DNA of 64,000 bases, taken from positions 62,001 to 126,000 of the forward strand of contig NZ_MPOB01000009.1 in the NCBI RefSeq assembly GCF_002148795.1, written 5' to 3'. The position numbers and the translations under genes are program-made. Each line of letters opens with the position of its first letter. Position 1 is the first letter of the stretch. Source of the DNA: Oceanibaculum nanhaiense (lineage in GTDB: Bacteria; Pseudomonadota; Alphaproteobacteria; Oceanibaculales; Oceanibaculaceae). Positions 41,612 to 49,728 of this stretch are shown here, one piece after another. The notes beneath the pieces were generated by a model. The model saw nothing but the letters and a program-made list of their open reading frames with translations, had not been told where the DNA came from and made no database searches.

Positions 41612-42358
41612 TCAGGCGGCGATGTTGATCTGCGAGACGATGCCGTCAATGGCCTGTGCCGCCTGGGCATAGGCGCCGGCGGCGCGGCCGGCCTGCTGCA
41701 CCGACTGGCCTTCGCCCGTACCAGCTGTGCCACCTTCCGTTGCCGCTTGCTGTTCCTCGGCGCGCTGTTCGCGCAGCTCTGCCTGGGCTTTCAGCCGGGT
41801 CTGGTCGGCCTGGGCGGCGACGGCACGGTCCTGGGGGGATGGCTCGGCAGGCGCCAGGGCGGCGCGCTTCACCACCTCCATCTTCTGGATGGTTGCCTCC
41901 GGATCGCCAGAGACCGGTGAGACGTCGATCGAGACCTCGCCGCCAATGGCGTAGCGGTTGCCATCCGGGCCGTTTTCGTACTCATAGGATGGGGAGCTTG
42001 CATAGGCGCCGCCGGCGGCAGCATGTGCCTGCTCGTGTGCGCGTACCTTGCGGTCGGTCTGCTTCAGCTCATCGACCTGCGCCCGCTCCTCTTCGGTGAG
42101 GCCAGACGGGTCGGTGGATTCCTCTTCCCCCTCCTGTTCCGCATTGCTTGCGTTGGTGAAGGTCTGGAGGTCAATCAACCGGCCATTGCCGGCCTGAGCG
42201 GCCTGGTCTTGCGAGGCGGTGGTGGATGCCGTGTTGTCGGTCGGCGTCTGCGGCGCTGGCACTTTCGCTTCCGGCGCTGAGACGACAGAAAGCGCCCTGG
42301 ACGAAATTGTCGCCCCGGGCGCTGTGTAGCTGGTCGTTCCGGCAAGTGTCGCAATCAT
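41612..42358 (-). CDS. SprA-related putative metalloprotease
   Basis: A 248-residue protein. The core (about residues 85-190) matches the SprA-related/CJM1_0395-type family, with LKQTDRKVRAHEQAHAAAGG, where HEQAH resembles a zinc-protease HExxH, and YAIGGEVSIDVSPVSGDPEATI. The first 80 residues and the C-terminus are low-complexity Ala/Gln/Glu-rich. No clear signal peptide. Start is uncertain: the ATG at 42358, or a GTG at 42367 with a purine-rich stretch upstream. Protease activity is not demonstrated for most relatives. Confidence 0.75.
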   Translation of the reverse strand: MIATLAGTTSYTAPGATISSRALSVVSAPEAKVPAPQTPTDNTASTTASQDQAAQAGNGRLIDLQTFTNASNAEQEGEEESTDPSGLTEEERAQVDELKQTDRKVRAHEQAHAAAGGAYASSPSYEYENGPDGNRYAIGGEVSIDVSPVSGDPEATIQKMEVVKRAALAPAEPSPQDRAVAAQADQTRLKAQAELREQRAEEQQAATEGGTAGTGEGQSVQQAGRAAGAYAQAAQAIDGIVSQINIAA

Positions 42359-42451
42359 TGCGATCACAGTCTCTTTCCGCCGCTCGTTGGCGGAAAAGAA
42401 TATGCTTGTGAAGGCGGCCTGTCAAAAAGGCCGGCCGCCTTCTCCGTAGTC

Positions 42452-42658
42452 CTAGACGCTGATGTCCAGCGTGGTGCCACGGCCGGACTCCGCCGGAGCG
42501 GCTGGCTGCTGTCCGCCCTGCTGGCCGGCACCGCGGGCAGTCTCGCCGGCGGCCTGAAGATTGGCGGCACCCCCCTGGGCGGGAACCTGCTGCTGCTGTT
42601 CGGGGCGCATGCCCGTAATGGCGAGCGACTGGACGCCGGCGGCGCTTCCTACATTCAT
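42452..42658 (-). CDS. Small Gln/Ala-rich hypothetical protein
   Basis: A 68-residue protein with a good Shine-Dalgarno (GAGGGA) 6 bases before the ATG at 42658. It is rich in Gln, Ala and Gly and ends GTTLDISV, an end reminiscent of small putative motility proteins (YjfB-like). I do not recognise it firmly. It lies upstream of the SprA-like gene on the same strand (93-base gap), so the two may be co-transcribed. Confidence 0.6.
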   Translation of the reverse strand: MNVGSAAGVQSLAITGMRPEQQQQVPAQGGAANLQAAGETARGAGQQGGQQPAAPAESGRGTTLDISV

Positions 42659-42887
42659 AGCGATTCCCTCGTTTGATTGGCGTTTGATTGGTGGCGATGA
42701 GAGGGAATATAGGGCGATATTCCTAACAAAGAATGAACGGCCAGCAGGGCGCGGCAATGGCGGGTTTATTGTCGTGCTGTCCTGACTGGATTAAAACTGT
42801 CTGGAACGATTGCATTCTGCGTGGCGTTATCCCAACCGTTGCGCAGCTTTCATTTCCGTCTCGCACCCAGCAAGGAGCACAAGCCAG

Positions 42888-43175
42888 ATGTCGAGCGAAA
42901 ACCTTCACGCCCCGCGCGAACGTCTCAGCAAGGAAACCCTGACGATGCATCATGCCATCGTTTCGGTGATTGAAGAGCTGGAGGCGGTCGACTGGTACCG
43001 CCAGCGCGCCGATGATTGCGAGGATGAGAGCCTGAAGGAAATCCTGCTGCACAATATGCGCGAGGAGATCGAGCACGCCTGTATGGCGCTGGAATGGCTG
43101 CGCCGCAACAATGAGCACTTCGCGAAATATATGGACGAATTCCTCTACAAGAAGGGTGAGATCAACGAGCATTGA
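42888..43175 (+). CDS. Encapsulated-ferritin (EncFtn) family protein
   Basis: A 95-residue ferritin-like protein closely resembling Rhodospirillum rubrum EncFtn. Shared features are HxAIVSVxEELEAVDWY with the ferroxidase-site Glu, and the second helix ending xEEIEHAxMxLEWLRRN, where Glu and His are the known iron ligands. EncFtn forms an annular decamer that oxidises Fe(II) inside an encapsulin shell. Here the protein ends shortly after the second helix (EINEH) without a C-terminal cargo-loading tail, and no encapsulin gene is nearby. The ATG at 42888 has AAGGAG upstream. Confidence 0.88.
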   Translation: MSSENLHAPRERLSKETLTMHHAIVSVIEELEAVDWYRQRADDCEDESLKEILLHNMREEIEHACMALEWLRRNNEHFAKYMDEFLYKKGEINEH

Positions 43176-43320
43176 TCGCCCGCGGCGCCATCTGTTCAGA
43201 ATTTATTCGGCGCGCATAGTGAACAAATTCGTCATCCTGTAATAAAACCGCAAACCCTCGTGACTATAGTCCTCTCGGATTTTGGATATCCGCAAGGATT
43301 GTAGCAAACGGGGGTTTTGC

Positions 43321-43797
43321 ATGTCTCTTTTCCGTAAAATGGTACTGGCAATGTCGCTGGGCGTGCTCGTTGCAGGCTGCGCCACTGCCGACTCGCACAA
43401 GATGTCGTCGCCTTACGACAAGCCGGGCTTCACCACGATGGTGGAGGATGGCCGTCTCTGGGTGTTCAAGACCGGCTCCAAGGAGCTGGCGGATTTCCAG
43501 AAGAAGGGTGAGCCGGCCAAGCAGGTGACCCGCATCGCGGCGGGTCCGAACCGCATGACGGTGAAGTCCACCGACAGCGCGACCATTGACGCCTATATCG
43601 TCAAGAAGGCCGGCTTCGAGACGAAGATCGAAGATGGCCGCCTCTGGGTGTTCAAGTCCGGCTCCAAGGAGTGGGAAGCCTTCTCCAAGCATGGCGAACC
43701 GGCGAAGCAGGTGACGCGTATTGCCGCCGGCCCCGGCGGGATGACCATCAAGTCGAGCGACTCCAAGGTCATCGACGAGTATCTGGCGGCGAAGTAA
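43321..43797 (+). CDS. Lipoprotein with two tandem 62-residue repeats
   Basis: A 158-residue protein of unknown function. It has a lipoprotein signal (lipobox LVAGC, Cys20). The mature part is two homologous repeats of about 62 residues (about 36-96 and 97-158), each containing EDGRLWVF, GSKE, GEPAKQVTRIAAGP and MT(V/I)KS. The repeats are nearly identical at their centre (GEPAKQVTRIAAGP). The ATG at 43321 gives the correct signal peptide. A terminator follows directly, so it is monocistronic. Confidence 0.85.
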   Translation: MSLFRKMVLAMSLGVLVAGCATADSHKMSSPYDKPGFTTMVEDGRLWVFKTGSKELADFQKKGEPAKQVTRIAAGPNRMTVKSTDSATIDAYIVKKAGFETKIEDGRLWVFKSGSKEWEAFSKHGEPAKQVTRIAAGPGGMTIKSSDSKVIDEYLAAK

Positions 43798-43821
43798 GCC
43801 TTCCCGACTGGGATTACGGAA

Positions 43822-43847
43822 CGGGCGCCCTCAGGGCGCCCGTTTTT
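43822..43847 (+). terminator. Intrinsic terminator after the repeat lipoprotein
   Basis: A perfect 9-bp stem (CGGGCGCCC at 43822-43830 and GGGCGCCCG at 43834-43842) with a 3-base loop is followed by TTTTT. Confidence 0.92.
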
Positions 43848-43966
43848 GTTTGCGCCGTTTTCGTTGTGCGCTGCTGTCATGCAGCCCTGCGCCTCACGCG
43901 GTTGCCTGGGCCGGAAGGGCTGTTAAGCTGCCTGCAATTTTAACAACTAAAAAAGACAGCCCCTTC

Positions 43967-44506
43967 ATGACAGCTTCCGACAGCAATCCGGCCGGCAACT
44001 GGCCGGAGCAGATATTCGAGGTGCTGAAACGCGCCGAAATCCGCCAGGTCGGCTATGTGCCCGATGCCGGCCACAGCCGGCTGATCAAGCTGTGCCAGGC
44101 CGACCCGCAGATGCACACGGTTTCCCTGACCACTGAGGAGGAAGGTATCGCGCTTGCCGCCGGTGCCTGGCTCGGCGGGCAGCGGGCCGCCCTGCTGATG
44201 CAGAGCAGCGGCGTTGGCAATTGCGTGAACATGCTCTCGCTGGCGAAATCCTGCCGCTTTCCGCTGCTGACGCTGGTGACGATGCGCGGCGAGTGGGCGG
44301 AGTTCAACCCCTGGCAGCTGCCGATGAGCCAGGCCACGCCGCACTCCTTCGAGATGATGGGCGCACTGGTCTATCGCGCGGACAAGCCGGAAGAAGTCGC
44401 GGAGACCGTCGAGGCCGCCGCCGACATTGCCTTCAATGGCGACAGCGTCGCCGCCGTGCTGCTGGGGCAGCGCCTGATCGGCCGCAAGCAATGGGTGAAG
44501 AAATGA
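43967..44506 (+). CDS. TPP-dependent decarboxylase, alpha-type subunit (ComD/phosphonopyruvate decarboxylase-like)
   Basis: A 179-residue protein equivalent to the TPP-binding PYR domain of sulfopyruvate or phosphonopyruvate decarboxylases. It has a Glu in the TTEEEGIALAAGAWLG segment (the residue that activates TPP) and MQSSGVGNCVNML. Its partner, the PP domain, is the next gene, overlapping by 4 bases (ATGA), as in the ComDE enzyme of coenzyme M synthesis and sulfolactate metabolism. The substrate is uncertain. Confidence 0.82.
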   Translation: MTASDSNPAGNWPEQIFEVLKRAEIRQVGYVPDAGHSRLIKLCQADPQMHTVSLTTEEEGIALAAGAWLGGQRAALLMQSSGVGNCVNMLSLAKSCRFPLLTLVTMRGEWAEFNPWQLPMSQATPHSFEMMGALVYRADKPEEVAETVEAAADIAFNGDSVAAVLLGQRLIGRKQWVKK

Positions 44507-45084
44507 GCCGCTCCAACAAGCTGGACCGCCGCGCGGTCGCCAAGGCCCTGCTGGACGGGCGCGACAATAATCTCCTCGTCGTTACTGGCCTCGGCTCGAC
44601 CACCTATGACGCCTTCGCCGCTGGCGATCACGATCTGAATTTCTATCTCTGGGGTGCCATGGGCGGTGCCGCCATCATGGGGCTGGGCATTGCACTGGCC
44701 CAGCCGGACCGGAAGGTGCTGGTCATCACCGGCGATGGCGAGATGCTGATGGGCATGGGGTCTTTGGCCACCATCGGTGTGCAGCATCCGGCCAACCTCT
44801 CCATCGTCGCCTTCGACAATGCGCATTACGGCGAGACCGGCATGCAGGCCAGCCACACCGGCAAGGGTGTCGATCTGGTCGGCGTGGCGGCGGCCTGCGG
44901 CATTCCCGACTGCCGTGACGTGAACGATATGGACGGCGTGGCCGAGCTGAAGACCCGCATCCGCCAGGGCGGCGGCACGCTGTTTGCCCGCGTCGGCATT
45001 TCCGCCGAGGAGACGCCGCGCGCCCTGCCAACCCGGGATGGCGTCGAGCTGAAGCTGCGCTTCCGCAAGGCGTTGGGGGTCTAG
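44503..45084 (+). CDS. TPP-dependent decarboxylase, beta-type subunit (ComE-like)
   Basis: A 193-residue protein forming the PP (pyrophosphate-binding) half of a TPP enzyme. The motif GDGEMLMGMGSLATIGVQ with the downstream Asn (DNAHYGETG) is the TPP/Mg site. LYLWGAMGGAAIMGLGIA-like residues precede it (here FYLWGAMGG). It should form a heteromer with the preceding subunit to decarboxylate a 2-oxo acid such as sulfopyruvate or phosphonopyruvate. It is followed 2 bases later by an M20 peptidase gene. Confidence 0.82.
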   Translation: MSRSNKLDRRAVAKALLDGRDNNLLVVTGLGSTTYDAFAAGDHDLNFYLWGAMGGAAIMGLGIALAQPDRKVLVITGDGEMLMGMGSLATIGVQHPANLSIVAFDNAHYGETGMQASHTGKGVDLVGVAAACGIPDCRDVNDMDGVAELKTRIRQGGGTLFARVGISAEETPRALPTRDGVELKLRFRKALGV

Positions 45085-45086
45085 GG

Positions 45087-46226
45087 ATGACATCCGCCTC
45101 CAACCTGTTCAATGCCGAGGAGATCCTCGACGGTATCTGCGGTTGGGTGCGGATCGAAAGCCCGACCTACGAGCCGGACCGGGTGAACCGCATGATGGAC
45201 GAGGCCGAGGGGGCGATGCGCGCCCTCGGCGCCGCCATCGAGCGGATTCCCGGCACCGATGGTTATGCCGATGTGGTGAAGGCTACCCTGCCCTTCGGCG
45301 ACGATCCGGACGCGCCCGGCATCCTGGTGCTGGGCCATCTCGACACGGTGCATCCGGGCGGCACCATCGACGGGCCGCTGAAACTGCGCCGCGAGGGCGA
45401 TAAGGTTTATGGCCCCGGCATCTACGACATGAAGGGCGGGATGTACCTCGCCTATTACGCGTTGCGGCAGCTGCTGAAGGCCGGGCAGAAGCCGGCCCTG
45501 CCGATCACCTTCCTGTTCATCTCCGACGAGGAGGTCGGCAGCCCCTCGACCCGTGCGCTGATCGAGGCCGAGGCGAAGCGCAGCCGTTGCGTATTGGTGC
45601 CGGAACCCTCACGCCAGGGCAATGTGGTCACCGGCCGTCATGCCTTCCTGCGCTACAGGCTGCACATGCATGGCAAGCCGGCGCATGCCGGCGCCGATAA
45701 CCGTGCCGGGCGCAGCGCTATCCGCGCCATGGCCCGGCTGATCGACCGGCTGGAAGGATTGTCCGATTTCGAGCGCGGCATCACCTATTCCGTCGGCGTG
45801 GTGCGCGGTGGCCAGTGGGTGAACGTCATTCCCATCGAATGTACGGCGGAAGTGCTCTGCGTCGCCCCGACCGAAGAAGCCTTCGCCGAGGTGCAGGCGA
45901 CCATGGCCGCACTCCAGCCGGACGATCCCGAGGTGACGCTGGTGGTCGAGCCGGGGCCAGTGCGGCCGCTGTTCCGCGCCAGCGAGGGCACCATGGCGCT
46001 GTACGAGATGGCGCGCCAGCTGTCCGAGGCGGAGGGGATTGAGCTGACCCACGGCCAGTTCGGCGGCGGCAGCGACGGTAATTTCACCGGCGCGCTGGGC
46101 GTACCGACGCTGGATGGTCTGGGCGTTCGCGGCGGCGGCCCGCATACCCATGGTGAGCATCTGCTGGTCTCCTCGCTGGAACCGCGCGCCCGGCTGCTGG
46201 CTGGCCTGTTCGAGTCGATCCGCTAG
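45087..46226 (+). CDS. M20 family metallopeptidase (carboxypeptidase G2-like)
   Basis: A 379-residue zinc hydrolase. The metal-binding motif GHLDTVHP, the Asp in GPGIYDMKGG, the catalytic Glu in ISDEEVGS, the ligand in EPSRQG and the C-terminal His in HTHGEH match CPG2-type enzymes. It has a dimerisation lid (HGKPAHAGADNRAGRSA). It cleaves an amide bond to release an acyl group or glutamate. Linkage to the decarboxylase pair suggests the product is a 2-oxo or amino acid precursor, but this is inference. Confidence 0.87.
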   Translation: MTSASNLFNAEEILDGICGWVRIESPTYEPDRVNRMMDEAEGAMRALGAAIERIPGTDGYADVVKATLPFGDDPDAPGILVLGHLDTVHPGGTIDGPLKLRREGDKVYGPGIYDMKGGMYLAYYALRQLLKAGQKPALPITFLFISDEEVGSPSTRALIEAEAKRSRCVLVPEPSRQGNVVTGRHAFLRYRLHMHGKPAHAGADNRAGRSAIRAMARLIDRLEGLSDFERGITYSVGVVRGGQWVNVIPIECTAEVLCVAPTEEAFAEVQATMAALQPDDPEVTLVVEPGPVRPLFRASEGTMALYEMARQLSEAEGIELTHGQFGGGSDGNFTGALGVPTLDGLGVRGGGPHTHGEHLLVSSLEPRARLLAGLFESIR

Positions 46227-46228
46227 TG

Positions 46229-47122
46229 TTAGTCGCCTGACGCGGCGCGCAGCCGCGCCCGGTAGATCGAATAGAGGCCGGCGGCCACGATCAGGCTGGC
46301 GCCGGCCACCGTCCAGCCGTCCGGCAGATCGTTGAACACCAGCCAGCCCAGGAAGGTCACCAGTACCAGCTGGGTATAGGTGAAGGGCTGCAAGGCCGAG
46401 GCCGGTGCCAGGGTGAAGGCCTTCATGAACACGGTGTGGCCCGCCGCGCCCAATATGCCGATCAGCAGCAGCAGGAACCAGCCGAGCGGCGTCGGCGCGG
46501 TCCAGTGGAACGGTACGACCATGCTGGTCATGGCGAGGCCGATCACCGCCGTCCACAGCGCCGTGGTCGGGGCCGGATCGTAGCGGCCGACGATGCGCAG
46601 CATGATCTGATAGACGGCCCACATGGCGGTACCAATCAGCGTCAGGATGGTGCCGGTGCTCATACTCTCGAAGCCCGGCCGGACGATGATAAGAACGCCG
46701 ACGAACCCCACCGTGACCGCCGACCAGCGCCGCCACCCGACCTTTTCCCCCAGGAACGGCACGGACAGCGCCACCACCATCAGCGGCGCGCTGGCGGCGA
46801 TGGCCTGCACATCGGCCAGCGGCAGGTACTTCAGCGCGGCGACGAAGAACCCCATCTCGATGACCAGTAGCGCCGCCCGCGCCCCCTGCAGCAACGGCCG
46901 CTGCGAGCGCCAGGTAAGCCCACCATGCCGTCTGTAGGATAGTGCCAGCGCGATCGGCACGAAGATCAGGAAGCGGACCCAGAGGATCTGCGCGATGCTG
47001 TGGCTCTGCCCCAGCACCTTGTTCAGCGTATCGACGCAGGCGAACATGAAGACACCGAGCAGCACGATGGCGATGCCGGCCTTCAGCGCTTTTGCTTCCT
47101 CATCAGCGCTCATCAGGGCCAT
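46229..47122 (-). CDS. EamA/DMT-family transporter
   Basis: A 297-residue inner-membrane protein with about ten hydrophobic helices in two EamA repeats (first with GVFMFACVDTLNKVL, second with LTLIGTAMWAVYQIMLR). It converges on the peptidase gene with a 2-base gap. Substrate unknown. Confidence 0.88.
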   Translation of the reverse strand: MALMSADEEAKALKAGIAIVLLGVFMFACVDTLNKVLGQSHSIAQILWVRFLIFVPIALALSYRRHGGLTWRSQRPLLQGARAALLVIEMGFFVAALKYLPLADVQAIAASAPLMVVALSVPFLGEKVGWRRWSAVTVGFVGVLIIVRPGFESMSTGTILTLIGTAMWAVYQIMLRIVGRYDPAPTTALWTAVIGLAMTSMVVPFHWTAPTPLGWFLLLLIGILGAAGHTVFMKAFTLAPASALQPFTYTQLVLVTFLGWLVFNDLPDGWTVAGASLIVAAGLYSIYRARLRAASGD

Positions 47123-47131
47123 GCAGGCGCC

Positions 47132-47524
47132 CTATTCCCAGCGATTCGCGTTTTCGTCGAAACCGCCGCTCTTCGCCTTTACCACGCAGAATCGGTGACC
47201 GGTCGGGGCAGCCATCACCACCCAGCCCTTGATCTCGGCGATCTTCTTCGCCCCCAGCCTTTCCAGCCGGGCAACCTCCGCCGGGATATCGTCGGCTTCG
47301 ATATCGAGGTGCACGCGGCTTGGGTGATCGACCTTCTGCACCTCGATATCCATTTCACCCAATGACTTGCCAGGCGGCATTTCCAGCTTGATGTAGCCGG
47401 CATCCTCGGTTGCCTTGTCCCGCCGCCGCGGCAGGCCGAGCGCCTGGCTCCAGAAATCTGACGCCCCGTCGAGATCCTCGCCGAGACAGTCGATGATGAA
47501 ACCGGCCAGCCTGCTGCGGTGCAT
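47132..47524 (-). CDS. VOC-family (glyoxalase-like) protein
   Basis: A 130-residue protein with two beta-alpha-beta-beta-beta modules of the vicinal oxygen chelate fold (FIIDCLGEDLDGASDFWSQALGL at the start and RVHLDIEADDIPAEVARLERLGAK in the second half). These proteins bind metal and act as isomerases, dioxygenases or resistance proteins. The ligand is unknown. It is just upstream of the EamA transporter on the same strand, with a 9-base gap, so the two are probably co-transcribed. Confidence 0.85.
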   Translation of the reverse strand: MHRSRLAGFIIDCLGEDLDGASDFWSQALGLPRRRDKATEDAGYIKLEMPPGKSLGEMDIEVQKVDHPSRVHLDIEADDIPAEVARLERLGAKKIAEIKGWVVMAAPTGHRFCVVKAKSGGFDENANRWE

Positions 47525-47546
47525 TGGGAGGGCTCCTTTGAAAGAC

Positions 47547-48299
47547 CTAGCCGCGACCGATGAAAGGCATCTTGGTCGCCATCACGGTAATGAACTGCAC
47601 ATTGGCGTCCAGCGGCAGGCTGGCCATATAGGCGACCGAGCTTCCGACATGGGCAACATCCATGCGCGGCTCGACCATCATGGTGCCGTTTGGCTGCGGC
47701 ACGCCCTTGGTCATGCGGTCGGTCATCTCGGTCGCGGCGTTGCCGATATCGATCTGGCCGCAGGCGATGTCGTATTGCCGGCCATCCAGCGAGGTGGATT
47801 TGGTCAGGCCGGTCACCGCATGCTTCGTCGCCGTGTAGGGCGAGGAGAAGGGCCGCGGGACATGCGCCGAGATCGAGCCGTTATTGACGATCCGGCCACC
47901 GCGCGGCGACTGGTCCTTCATGATCCGGAAGGCCTCCTGGGTGCACAGGAAGGTGCCGGTCAGATTGGCATCCACGACATTCTTCCACTGCTCGTAGCTG
48001 AGATCTTCCAGCGGAATGGCGGGCGCGCCCATGCCGGCATTGTTGAACAGGAAATCGAGCCGCCCGTATTTCGCCTTCACCGCGGCGAACAGGGCCTTCA
48101 CCGAGGCCGGATCGCCAACATCCGTCTGCACAACCAACGCCTCGCTGCCGAGTTCGACGATCTGGGCGGCGGTCGCCTCCAGCGGTTCCTTACGGCGGCC
48201 GGCCAGGCCGACCACGAAGCCGTCTTTCGCCAGCGCCAGTGCCGCCGCGCGGCCGACACCGCTGCCCGCCCCGGTCACTATCGCGACTTTTGTCGTCAT
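47547..48299 (-). CDS. Short-chain dehydrogenase/reductase
   Basis: A 250-residue classical SDR with the NAD(P) motif [17 protein letters not shown], catalytic Ser in [10 protein letters not shown] and YTATK. It is divergent from the acyl-CoA operon and may act on a hydroxyacyl-CoA or an alcohol in the same pathway. That is only positional. Confidence 0.9.
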   Translation of the reverse strand: MTTKVAIVTGAGSGVGRAAALALAKDGFVVGLAGRRKEPLEATAAQIVELGSEALVVQTDVGDPASVKALFAAVKAKYGRLDFLFNNAGMGAPAIPLEDLSYEQWKNVVDANLTGTFLCTQEAFRIMKDQSPRGGRIVNNGSISAHVPRPFSSPYTATKHAVTGLTKSTSLDGRQYDIACGQIDIGNAATEMTDRMTKGVPQPNGTMMVEPRMDVAHVGSSVAYMASLPLDANVQFITVMATKMPFIGRG

Positions 48300-48507
48300 G
48301 TTTCCTCTCCTTTGGATGAATTCGGCCAGTGCCGATGTGCTGTGCCGTTATGAGCGCCATTCTGGCCATGTCTGGGCAGAGGGCAAGCCATGTTCCGGGA
48401 GGTCAGCCATTCGCCTTGACACTGTCCATGCAGGTGAACAGTATCGACACAAATATGAACAAAGAGCGCGCCAGCCTGAACCGGCGCGCCGACAGGAGGA
48501 AACGCCC

Positions 48508-49728
48508 ATGGGCCCGCTGCACGGCGTGCGCATTCTCGACCTGACATCGGTGATGATGGGGCCCTATGCGACCCAGCTGCTGGGCGACATGGGCGCGGAG
48601 GTGCTGAAGGTCGAAAGCCCGGATGGCGATATCGTGCGGCAGATCGGCCCTGGCCGCTCGCCCGGCATGGGCGGGATGTTCCTGCAGCTGAACCGCAGCA
48701 AGCGCAGCATCGTTCTCGACCTGAAGAAACCTTCCGGCAAGGCGGCGCTGATGCGGATCGCCGCCTCCTGCGATGTGCTGATGTATAATCTGCGCCCGCA
48801 GGTGATGCAGCGCCTCGGCCTCGGCTATGAGGAGATCGCGAAGGCGCGGCCCGATATCGTCTATGCCGGGCTGTTCGGCTATGGCCAGGACGGACCCTAT
48901 GGCGCCCTGCCCGCCTATGACGATCTGATCCAGGGCGCCAGCGCCATCCCCTCATTGATCGCCCAGGCCGGCGACGGCACGCCGCGCTATGTGCCGCTGA
49001 CCATGGCCGACCGGGTCGTCGGGCTGCATGCGGTGAATGCGGTGCTGGCCGCCCTGTTCCACCGGCAAAAGACAGGCCAGGGCCAGCGCATCGACATCCC
49101 GATGTTCGAGACCATGGCGAGTTTCGTGCTGGGCGACCATCTGGGCGGGCTGACCTACGACCCGCCGCTGGACAAGGGCGGTTATCCGCGCCTGCTGTCG
49201 AAGCACCGCGCGCCCTACCGCACCAGCGACGGGCATATCTGTGCGCTGATCTATAACGACAAGCACTGGCGCAATTTCTTCGCCGCCATCGGCCAGCCGG
49301 AGAAGGCCAGCGACCCGCGCTACGCCAATCATGGCAGCCGCATCCGCCATATCGACGCGATCTATGAGGAAGCGGCGGCGGTCTTCGCCACCCGCAGCAC
49401 TGCGGAATGGAAGAATCTGCTGGATGAGGCGGATATCCCGGTGATGCCGCTGCACACGCTGGAAAGCCTGTTGGAGGACCCGCATCTGGCGGCCTGCGGG
49501 TTCTTCCGGCCGGTCGAGCATCCCAGCGAGGGGGCCATCCGCACCATGCGGGTGCCCAGCCGCTGGACCGCAACCCAACCGGATCCGCAGATCCCCGCCC
49601 CGCGCCTGGGCGAGCAGACCCGCGCCATCCTGCGCGAAGCCGGCCTGAGTGACACGGATATCGACGAGCTACTGACAGACGGCGCCGCGATCGCCGCATC
49701 CGAACCGGAAGAAATGGAGACACGCTGA
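48508..49728 (+). CDS. CaiB/BaiF family III CoA transferase
   Basis: A 406-residue formyl-CoA transferase-type enzyme that moves CoA between acids. It has the N-terminal GVRILDLTSVMMGPYATQLLGDMGAEVLKVE region with the Asp nucleophile region PAYDDLIQGAS (Asp in YDD). The frame is open upstream, but the true start is the ATG at 48508, preceded by AGGAGG. It is the first gene of the acyl-CoA operon and overlaps the dehydrogenase gene by one base (TGATG). Confidence 0.9.
   Translation: MGPLHGVRILDLTSVMMGPYATQLLGDMGAEVLKVESPDGDIVRQIGPGRSPGMGGMFLQLNRSKRSIVLDLKKPSGKAALMRIAASCDVLMYNLRPQVMQRLGLGYEEIAKARPDIVYAGLFGYGQDGPYGALPAYDDLIQGASAIPSLIAQAGDGTPRYVPLTMADRVVGLHAVNAVLAALFHRQKTGQGQRIDIPMFETMASFVLGDHLGGLTYDPPLDKGGYPRLLSKHRAPYRTSDGHICALIYNDKHWRNFFAAIGQPEKASDPRYANHGSRIRHIDAIYEEAAAVFATRSTAEWKNLLDEADIPVMPLHTLESLLEDPHLAACGFFRPVEHPSEGAIRTMRVPSRWTATQPDPQIPAPRLGEQTRAILREAGLSDTDIDELLTDGAAIAASEPEEMETR

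Noticed and set aside
48016..48507. Upstream extension of the first CaiB-type CoA transferase frame
   Set aside because: It is antisense to the SDR gene and unlike CaiB proteins. A strong AGGAGG marks the ATG at 48508.
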